The notes under the pieces: model-generated | Told to the model about the DNA's origin: nothing | Databases searched by the model: none | Seen by the model: the letters and a program-made list of their open reading frames with translations, nothing else | Shown here: in pieces, positions 46,666 to 52,689 of the stretch | Position numbering within the stretch: the first letter of the stretch is position 1 | Layout: every line of letters starts with the position of its first letter | Made by a program: the position numbers and the translations under genes | Origin: Planctomycetota bacterium | Lineage (GTDB): Bacteria; Planctomycetota; Phycisphaerae; WQYP01 | Assembly: GCA_021809365.1 (NCBI GenBank) | Contig: JAKBAC010000005.1 | Location: 1-52,689 of the forward strand | Length of the DNA: 52,689 nt | Direction: 5' to 3'

Positions 46666-46794
46666 GTAAATATTAGGATTGATTGCCACGGCTGTCGTGA
46701 CGGATGATGTATGATCGGATATTCTATCACGCTGATGCACGAACCGCCGTGGTGGTGGGAGACGTGCGATCTTACTGATTGAAGGATTTTGGCG

Positions 46795-47718
46795 ATGTCA
46801 TTACTGGTTACCGGCTCCATCGGAATTGATTCTGTCACCACCCCGCACGGAACGCGGGAAAATATCATCGGCGGATCAGCCGTCTATTTTAGCTGGGCGG
46901 CGGCCAATTTTTCTAAAGTGCGCCTGGTGGCGGTGGTGGGGGAAGACTGCCCCCAATCCTTTGATAAAGCCTTTAAGCACCCCAACATTGATATTGCCGG
47001 ACTCGAACGCCGCGCCGGAAGCAAAACGTTCCGTTGGAGCGGGCGCTACGACCCCACCATGAACGAGGCTACCACCACTGCGGTTGATCTCAATGTACTG
47101 TCGGAAAAAGCCCCGACAGTGCCGACCAAATTCACCGATTCAAAAATTGTTTTTCTGGCCGCCACCCATCCGGCATTACAGATGGAACTTCTCGCGCAAG
47201 TCCGGAAGCCACGACTGGTTGTCGCCGATACGCGCGATCTGTGGATCCGCCAATACAACAGGGAATTGATCGCCAGCCTGAAAAAAGTCGATGGTCTGGT
47301 GCTCAATGATCTGGAAGCACGGTTGATTACCGGGCAAGTCAACCTGGTGGCGGCGATCAGACAAATCCGCAAAATGCTCAAACCCTCCGGGCCGCGTATG
47401 GTGGTGCTCAAAAAAGGCGAGCATGGCTGCCTGACCGCGTATGCTGATACGCTCTTTGCCATGCCGGCGTATCCAACGGAGAAAGTCATTGATCCGACCG
47501 GTGCCGGCGACAGCTTTGCCGGCGGGATGCTCGGATATCTCGCGGGGTTGCCGCGATGGTCGCCCGCGGATGTCAAGCGGGCGGTGGCGGCGGGCACGGT
47601 GATGGCCAGCTTCACCATTCAGGGTTTTTCACTGGACGGGCTTAAAAAGGCCGATAAATCCGCAGTCACCACGCGTATAGCGGAATTCAGGAGAATGCTG
47701 ACAGAGGGTCTGGAATGA
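46795..47718 (+). CDS. PfkB-family carbohydrate kinase
   Basis: A 307-residue ribokinase-type kinase. It has N-terminal IGGSAVYFSWAAANFSKV and the C-terminal catalytic signature DPTGAGDSFAGGMLGYLAG with the anion hole and Asp base. The ATP region contains VVLKKGEHGC. ATG 46795 has AAGGA 8 nt upstream; a TTG at 46789 is rejected. Substrate (ribose, adenosine, a hexose or another) cannot be decided. Divergent from recA. Confidence 0.87.
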   Translation: MSLLVTGSIGIDSVTTPHGTRENIIGGSAVYFSWAAANFSKVRLVAVVGEDCPQSFDKAFKHPNIDIAGLERRAGSKTFRWSGRYDPTMNEATTTAVDLNVLSEKAPTVPTKFTDSKIVFLAATHPALQMELLAQVRKPRLVVADTRDLWIRQYNRELIASLKKVDGLVLNDLEARLITGQVNLVAAIRQIRKMLKPSGPRMVVLKKGEHGCLTAYADTLFAMPAYPTEKVIDPTGAGDSFAGGMLGYLAGLPRWSPADVKRAVAAGTVMASFTIQGFSLDGLKKADKSAVTTRIAEFRRMLTEGLE

Positions 47719-48044
47719 TCCGCCAGGTTCAAAATGGCAATTTTTGCACCATCTTGGCAGGTTGATGGCCTCGGAAATTTTGCGCCCCGTTGGTCAAAGA
47801 AACGTTTTTTTGTTGACCCGTATGCTCTTGCCGGTAAGATGGCGATCATTGGTATCGGGCGGTGATGCCGAAAAGAACGCCTCCGCGTTGAAATTGAACG
47901 CTGCAACGCGGGCGCGTCATGACCAGAGCGCATCGTTCTGAAGGGTGCGGACACCGCATACGGAGATTGGTGGAAGAAGAAATCGGACCGCTGATGAACC
48001 TGAAATCTTGGGATCGTGATGTTACGTCAATGAGGAGTTTCTGA
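47719..48044. other. Intergenic leader before PQQ-propeller gene
   Basis: It holds the promoter at 47813-47840 and a roughly 200-nt leader. The leader has an eight-codon frame from ATG 47863 but no recognised riboswitch. AGGAG lies 7 nt before the next start. Confidence 0.5.
47813..47840 (+). promoter_or_regulatory. Candidate sigma-70 promoter
   Basis: TTGACC, a 16-nt spacer and TAAGAT lie about 200 nt upstream of the PQQ-propeller gene. Both hexamers match the consensus at five and four positions. Confidence 0.5.
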
Positions 48045-49154
48045 ATGAATCGCATGCAATGGCGGCTTATTTTTCTGGCGATCCTGTTGGGAATGCTACC
48101 GGGGCTGGTATCCGTCTCCCGAGCGGAAGCTCCAATTACCGGCGTGGAGGCCAAGAGCGCCGGCTTTGAGAAACTCTGGCAGTTGCCTGTGGGCATCAGC
48201 GGCTATCATTCAGATTCCGTTGCGCGTATCTCGCAATTGGGTGGCAATATCTATGTATTGACCCGACACGGTTATATGGTTGCCATCCGCGTCAAGTCGG
48301 GCACCATCCGCTGGACGATCAAGTTGCCGGCCAACGCGGACAGCCTGTCGAAGCCGGAAACATTCGCCAAGAATCAATTTATGATATTAACCGGCGGGCG
48401 GATGCTGATCGTCGATGAGCGGACCGGCACGGTGGTCAAAAGCGAAAGCCTGCACTTTCCCAACGGCAGTAATCCTTACTTGTACGGTGATAACATTTTC
48501 ATCGGATCATTGCATGATCGCATGGTGGCGATGTCCGCCAACTGGCCGCCCCGGGAAGTCTGGTTTCAGCTTGATAGCGGTGATTCATTTACCGCCACTC
48601 CGGTGGCGGTTGCGGGGCAGCTTGTGTTCGCCAGCCGCCAGGGAACGATTTTTTCACGGAGCATCACCGACGGCACCGGCGGTTGGAAACGCCCCGTCGG
48701 CGGCCACATTCTGGCTTCTCCGGCAGTGGCTGGAACAACAGTCTATTTTCCCTGCACGGACCGCAATGTCTATGCCATCGACGCGATCACCGGCGTTTCC
48801 CCATGGATTACGCATCTTCCCGGCTCCCTGGTATTCACGCCGGTGATTATCGGGAAACATCTGCTGGTTCCATCCGGCGGTGTGGGGCTATTTTCCCTTT
48901 CCATGAAGACCGGACTGCGGCAATGGGGTCCGGTACCACAGGGCTTCCGCGTGGTTGGCCGAAAGGGCGACACAATTTACGTGGCCACAACGCATGGGAA
49001 AATTGTGCTTGTGAGCCTGGTCACCGGGCATGTGCTCGGTGCGATGACATATAATCTGCCATCGGTTTTCCTGCGCAACAGCAAAACACCCGTCATCATC
49101 ATGGCGTCCATCTACGGTGATGTAGAAGCACTGAAGCCTTTGCCGAACCAATAA
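48045..49154 (+). CDS. PQQ-like beta-propeller protein, exported
   Basis: A 369-residue protein with a signal peptide (MNRMQWRLIFLAILLGMLPG, then VSVSRAEA) and repeated propeller blades such as GNIYVLTRHGYMVAIRVKSGTIRW, GTTVYFPCTDRNVYAIDAITG and GDTIYVATTHGKIVLVSLVTG. This resembles BamB-like or PQQ-repeat proteins; the absence of a lipobox argues against classic BamB. AGGAG lies 7 nt before ATG 48045. purH follows after 25 nt. Confidence 0.82.
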   Translation: MNRMQWRLIFLAILLGMLPGLVSVSRAEAPITGVEAKSAGFEKLWQLPVGISGYHSDSVARISQLGGNIYVLTRHGYMVAIRVKSGTIRWTIKLPANADSLSKPETFAKNQFMILTGGRMLIVDERTGTVVKSESLHFPNGSNPYLYGDNIFIGSLHDRMVAMSANWPPREVWFQLDSGDSFTATPVAVAGQLVFASRQGTIFSRSITDGTGGWKRPVGGHILASPAVAGTTVYFPCTDRNVYAIDAITGVSPWITHLPGSLVFTPVIIGKHLLVPSGGVGLFSLSMKTGLRQWGPVPQGFRVVGRKGDTIYVATTHGKIVLVSLVTGHVLGAMTYNLPSVFLRNSKTPVIIMASIYGDVEALKPLPNQ

Positions 49155-49179
49155 TACCCCGAACCATAAAGCAAACCGC

Positions 49180-50766
49180 ATGAATCCTGATCTTGTAGCC
49201 GTTCGCCGCGCCCTGATTTCCGTTTCCGACAAAACCGGCCTCATCGAATTGGCCGACATCCTAAGTCGGGAATTCCATATCGAACTGATCTCCACCGGCG
49301 GAACCGCACGCGCACTGGCTGCGGCGGGACTGCCCGTGAAGGATATTTCTCAAATCACCGGATTTCCGGAAATGATGGATGGAAGGGTTAAAACACTGCA
49401 TCCCGCCGTGCATGGCGGCCTGCTGGCGGTACGCGACAATGATGAACATGTCGCCGCGATGCGCTCTCATCATATCGAGCCTATTGACCTGCTGATTGTC
49501 AATCTCTATCCGTTTGAACAAGTCACCGCCCGCGCGGATTGCACACTGGAACAGGCCATCGAAAATATCGACATCGGCGGCCCCGCGATGATCCGTTCCG
49601 CGGCGAAAAATCATCGCAGCGTCGCGGTGATCACCGATGCTTCACAATATGAAACGCTGATCCATCAGCTCCGCGGGCATGACGGTGCCACACAATTATC
49701 CTTCCGCAACATGCTTGCCGCCGCCGCTTTCGCCCGTACCGCCCGCTATGACGCCGCGATCAACACGTATCTCAACAGCCATTATTCAACCGCGGCGTCC
49801 GCCTCCCTGCCGCCGGTGCTGGCCCCGGTTTGGCATATTAAACAGACCTTGCGCTACGGTGAAAACCCACATCAGGCCGGAGCCTTGTACACCCCCACCG
49901 GCGAAGCTAAAGGGCTGGCCGGCGCTGAACAATTGCACGGCAAAGCTTTATCCTATCTGAATCTGCTGGATGCGGATGCCGCATTGGCCCTGGTGTCGGA
50001 ATTTTCGCAACCTGCCGTGGCAATTCTTAAACACGCCAACCCCTGCGGTTGTGCCGTTGCGGATTCGCTGGCGGAGGCGTTTGACCTGGCATACGCCGGC
50101 GATCCCGTGGCCGCGTTTGGCGGCATCGTGGCATTTAATCGGAAGGTGGACCAGACAACCGCCGAAAAAATTGTGTCAGGCAAACGGTTTATTGAGGTGC
50201 TGCTGGCACCCGAATTCGATGAGGGCGCAATGAAGTTGCTACAACAGCGCTGGGCGGATTGCCGCGTGCTGCGTGTAGCCAGGCCGACCGTTGAATCGCT
50301 GACGCTGCGCACCATTTCGGGCGGTGTTCTGGCACAGCAGCCCGATACCGCCGGATTCGATCGCGCCAATGCCGGGGTGGTTTCCAGGCGGATACCGGAT
50401 GCGGCGCAATGGGCGGATTTGGCCTTCGCCGCCGCAACCTGCAAACATGTGAAAAGCAATGCCATTACGGTGGTACGCAATGGACAACTGCTGGGGGCCG
50501 GGGCCGGACAGATGAGCCGCGTCATGAGTTGTCGGCTGGCGGTGGATCTGGCGCGCCAGAATGGCCATGGTGACAAGCTATCAGGCTCCGTTGCCGCTTC
50601 AGACGCTTTTTTTCCCTTTCCCGACGGTCCGGAGATACTCATCGCCGCGGGTGTCAAAGCGATCATCCAGCCGGGCGGATCCAAAAAAGATGACCTGACC
50701 ATTGATCTCTGCAATCAGCATGACGTCGCATTGGTATTCACCGGCGTCCGCCATTTTCGGCATTGA
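49180..50766 (+). CDS. purH: Bifunctional AICAR transformylase / IMP cyclohydrolase
   Basis: A 528-residue enzyme for the last two steps of IMP synthesis. The N-terminal cyclohydrolase has ALISVSDKTGL, STGGTARALAAAG and GFPEMMDGRVKTLHP. The C-terminal transformylase has KHANPCGCAVADSL and SDAFFPFPDGPE. Normal length. The ATG lacks a clear Shine-Dalgarno sequence, so coupling to the propeller gene 25 nt upstream is possible. Confidence 0.97.
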   Translation: MNPDLVAVRRALISVSDKTGLIELADILSREFHIELISTGGTARALAAAGLPVKDISQITGFPEMMDGRVKTLHPAVHGGLLAVRDNDEHVAAMRSHHIEPIDLLIVNLYPFEQVTARADCTLEQAIENIDIGGPAMIRSAAKNHRSVAVITDASQYETLIHQLRGHDGATQLSFRNMLAAAAFARTARYDAAINTYLNSHYSTAASASLPPVLAPVWHIKQTLRYGENPHQAGALYTPTGEAKGLAGAEQLHGKALSYLNLLDADAALALVSEFSQPAVAILKHANPCGCAVADSLAEAFDLAYAGDPVAAFGGIVAFNRKVDQTTAEKIVSGKRFIEVLLAPEFDEGAMKLLQQRWADCRVLRVARPTVESLTLRTISGGVLAQQPDTAGFDRANAGVVSRRIPDAAQWADLAFAAATCKHVKSNAITVVRNGQLLGAGAGQMSRVMSCRLAVDLARQNGHGDKLSGSVAASDAFFPFPDGPEILIAAGVKAIIQPGGSKKDDLTIDLCNQHDVALVFTGVRHFRH

Positions 50767-50778
50767 AGCGACGGGGTG

Positions 50779-50832
50779 GCTGCGGCGACCGCCGCAGAGC
50801 AGGAGAACAGAGAGTTGAACAGTACAGCACAT
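50779..50832 (-). repeat. Dispersed repeat family R1, partial copy 3
   Basis: The outer part of R1 only: CTGCGGCG-type sequence, GAGCAGGAGA, AGAGAGTTGAACAGTA and CAGCACAT. The central CATCTTGCGACAGC core is missing. It adjoins another loose 7-nt-step tract (ATGAAGT, ATGAAAA, ATGAGTT) at about 50850-50880. Confidence 0.65.
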
Positions 50833-50915
50833 GTCACAACGAGCGACAACGCACAATGAAGTAATGAAAAATGAGTTATGAGAAAACGGGCAACGGGGAA
50901 ACTGCGCTGCGGCTG

Positions 50916-50944
50916 TTGCAAATTATAATAAACTGTCATATTAT
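50916..50944 (+). promoter_or_regulatory. AbiE promoter
   Basis: TTGCAA (50916-50921), a 17-nt spacer and TATTAT (50939-50944). The -10 falls in the palindrome below, and the leader to ATG 50962 would be only about 10 nt. Confidence 0.65.
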
Positions 50945-50952
50945 GACAGTTT
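50930..50952. promoter_or_regulatory. Palindromic operator of the AbiE pair
   Basis: AAACTGTCATA and TATGACAGTTT form a perfect 11-bp inverted repeat around a single central T, overlapping the -10 box. AbiEi antitoxins bind inverted repeats in their own promoters, so this is the likely autoregulatory site. GGAG follows at 50953-50956, five bases before the ATG. Confidence 0.8.
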
Positions 50953-50961
50953 GGAGTAATT

Positions 50962-51597
50962 ATGCAATACCTGACGGAAATTGCGATCACCAAAGCTCCA
51001 CAGGGCATTTTCACCCGCACAGAATTATCCTGTTGGATTGACGGAACACCGGATCGACGCAGTGCCTTGCTGAAACGCGCTTTGGCCGCGGACGAGATTA
51101 TCCGTATACACCGCGGGCTTTATCTCCTGGCCGAAAAATATCTTCGGCAAAAAATTGATCCGCTCAGCATCGCGCTGCGCCTTGACGGCCCCAGTTACAT
51201 CAGTCTGGAGTCAGCATTATCCGAGCACGGCTGGATTCCTGAAGCGGTGCGCACCGTGACCAGTGTTACCGCTGGACGCACCAGGGAATATGCCACGCCC
51301 ATCGACCATTTCAGCTTCGTACGCGTTCCACAGGAGCATCTATACACCCGGGTGCAGCGGCTGGTGGGCGAAGGCGGTGTGATGATGCTGGCCTCACCAC
51401 TCAAGGCATTATGTGATTATGTCTATGTCCACAAGCGCAACTGGGATTCCGCGGCACCGGTCATTGAAAGCCTTCGCGTGGATGAATACTTATTGTCCCA
51501 TCTGCATCGGAAAGAATTTGATGAACTTCTGGCGAACTATCACGGTGCCCGCGTGCGGAGGTTTCTTTTGGGGCTTAGAAAGGAATTAAAGCAATGA
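50962..51597 (+). CDS. AbiEi-type antitoxin / transcriptional regulator
   Basis: A 211-residue antitoxin of a type IV toxin-antitoxin system. The N-terminal winged helix (about 1-60; GIFTRTELSCWIDGTPDRRS, LKRALAADEIIRIHRGLYLL) binds DNA. The next section has SYISLESALSEHGWIPE, and the C-terminal domain (LASPLKALCDYVYVHKRNW) counters the toxin. Its stop overlaps the AbiEii start (ATGA at 51594-51597). Confidence 0.87.
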   Translation: MQYLTEIAITKAPQGIFTRTELSCWIDGTPDRRSALLKRALAADEIIRIHRGLYLLAEKYLRQKIDPLSIALRLDGPSYISLESALSEHGWIPEAVRTVTSVTAGRTREYATPIDHFSFVRVPQEHLYTRVQRLVGEGGVMMLASPLKALCDYVYVHKRNWDSAAPVIESLRVDEYLLSHLHRKEFDELLANYHGARVRRFLLGLRKELKQ

Positions 51598-52442
51598 GCG
51601 TCGCGACCATTCAAGACCGACTGGAAGGTTACCGTTGCCGCTCCATGGTGGAAGAAGATCTTGCCCTGCGGCAGATCACACAAGAGGTGGTATTGGCGGC
51701 GCTGGGCCGTACGGATTATTTCCAGAAGACGGGGTTTCATGGTGGCACTTGTCTGCGGATATTTCACGGGCTTAATCGCTTTTCAGAAGACCTGGACTTC
51801 GCGCTTCTATCACCGAATAGTAACTTTCGCCTTCCGCCTTACCTTGATTCGCTCTCCAGCGAACTGCGCGCATGGGGATATCATCTGGAGATTGATGATC
51901 GGTCCAAGGCTGGACGCGCCGTACAGGCCGCATTTCTCAAAGATGACTCGCTTGGCAGCATGTTGCGGCTGGACTATCGTCCGGCCCGCGGGCACTTGCG
52001 CAAAATTCGAGTGAAACTTGAAGTTGATACCAATCCCCCCGCGGGAGCAACTTATGAAATAAAATATCTTGACTTTCCCTACCCGGCCGCCGTGCGCATC
52101 TTTGATTTGCCCAGCCTTTTTACCGGGAAACTTCATGCGCTGCTGTGCCGCGACTACCCGAAGGGGAGGGATTGGTACGACCTGATCTGGTATACGGCGC
52201 GCCGCACGGCCGTCAATTACACCTTGCTCAAGTCCGCGTTGAATCAATTCGGGCCTTGGCGCGGGGAGAACGCGGACCCTGACCGCAACTGGTGTGTTCA
52301 ACAACTTCGCGCCCGTATTGAAGGAATGGACTGGAATGCGGTGCGTGCGGACGTCCGCCGCTTTGTTTCACACGAAGAATTGCCTTCTCTTGACGTCTGG
52401 AGTTCACAATTCTTTCAGTCACAAATCGATAAGTTGTCTTGA
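51594..52442 (+). CDS. AbiEii/AbiGii-type nucleotidyltransferase toxin
   Basis: A 282-residue minimal nucleotidyltransferase toxin. Motif I has FHGGTCLR (residues 48-55) and EDLDFALL (Asp67, Asp69), the metal-binding pair. The distal KLHALLCRDYPKGRDWYDLIWY is the family's motif IV-like block. Such toxins block growth, in known cases by adding nucleotides to tRNA acceptor ends. AbiE is an abortive-infection system against phage. Translation is coupled to the antitoxin gene. Confidence 0.87.
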   Translation: MSVATIQDRLEGYRCRSMVEEDLALRQITQEVVLAALGRTDYFQKTGFHGGTCLRIFHGLNRFSEDLDFALLSPNSNFRLPPYLDSLSSELRAWGYHLEIDDRSKAGRAVQAAFLKDDSLGSMLRLDYRPARGHLRKIRVKLEVDTNPPAGATYEIKYLDFPYPAAVRIFDLPSLFTGKLHALLCRDYPKGRDWYDLIWYTARRTAVNYTLLKSALNQFGPWRGENADPDRNWCVQQLRARIEGMDWNAVRADVRRFVSHEELPSLDVWSSQFFQSQIDKLS

Positions 52443-52689
52443 CCGCTCGCGCCGAGCTGCACCAACAGCACGGCAGGATATTGACGGTGATCCGGGGTAT
52501 CGTGTTTGTGGCACAATAAAACCATACCCGCATAAAGTGTCACGCACTCTGACCAATCGGCAGGGGTGTAACTCCTATTGTTGGCGATCAGGCGGCGCGT
52601 TGCGTCCAATAGTCTTCCACCAAACCTGCATAATCCAAACAACGCAGTGCGGTCATATGTTCCGCCCTCTCAACGCGCCAGCGGCAGGA
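52443..52689. other. Right edge, possible truncated ORF on the minus strand
   Basis: A minus-strand frame is open from the edge to a TGA at 52590-52588 and reads as a 33-residue tail ending LDYAGLVEDYWTQRAA. The right copy of the 24-bp repeat begins one base after the stop. Nothing else is visible. Confidence 0.35.
52563..52586 (-). repeat. 24-bp repeat, right copy
   Basis: Exact reverse complement of 77-100. See the left copy. Confidence 0.6.

Larger units (their letters stand above)
46365..46794. other. Intergenic region recA-pfkB, repeat-rich
   Basis: Between the divergent genes lie 7-nt-period tracts (46449-46497, 46519-46540), the R1 copy 2 and a fragment of R2. No gene is visible. Confidence 0.6.

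Overview
The window looks like chromosomal DNA from a member of the PVC superphylum, most likely a Planctomycetota bacterium of the Phycisphaerae type. This is inferred from a type IV prepilin-like protein with an H-x(n)-DG-like C-terminus, the MqnA futalosine route to menaquinone, YncE/phosphoesterase and NHL-repeat proteins, an S10-spc-alpha ribosomal cluster lacking rpmD (L30) and rpsD (S4), and weak or alternative (GTG/TTG) starts. No rRNA, tRNA or CRISPR array was seen.

Layout. (1) 0.2-4.0 kb, minus strand: a sugar-catabolic operon (SIS protein, FAD oxidoreductase, ROK kinase, KDPG-type aldolase). (2) 4.1-6.3 kb, minus: a fluoride riboswitch with a terminator, then crcB, a double-DUF190 protein and mqnA. 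(3) 6.3-13.5 kb: a small putative lipoprotein, an MBL-fold hydrolase, an MFS transporter, a large YncE/phosphoesterase protein and a repeat-rich region without convincing genes. (4) 13.5-24.3 kb: an NHLRC2-like thioredoxin/NHL protein, dnaK, an AbiL-like (RloA/RloB) defence pair with an AT-rich control region, an unknown membrane-anchored protein, trpC, a PyrK-like flavoprotein and a glycosyltransferase. (5) 24.3-41.7 kb, minus: 30 genes from rpsJ to rplQ (S10-spc-alpha, with secY, adk, map, infA and rpoA), bounded by a strong promoter-like site and a clear intrinsic terminator. (6) 41.7-50.8 kb: a prepilin-like protein, nadE, recA, a PfkB-family kinase, a PQQ-type beta-propeller protein and purH. 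(7) 50.9-52.4 kb: an AbiEi/AbiEii type IV toxin-antitoxin pair with a palindromic operator over its promoter.

The intergenic DNA is the least ordinary part. It carries several dispersed repeat families: a ~110-bp element in two full copies and one partial copy, a composite palindromic element, a triple 31-bp REP-like cluster, degenerate 7-nt-period repeats, and an exact 24-bp inverted repeat close to both window ends. No wholly new multi-gene system is obvious. The best leads are the repeat families, the two abortive-infection modules, the fluoride operon with its tandem DUF190 gene, and a 260-nt noncoding stretch inside the S10 operon.
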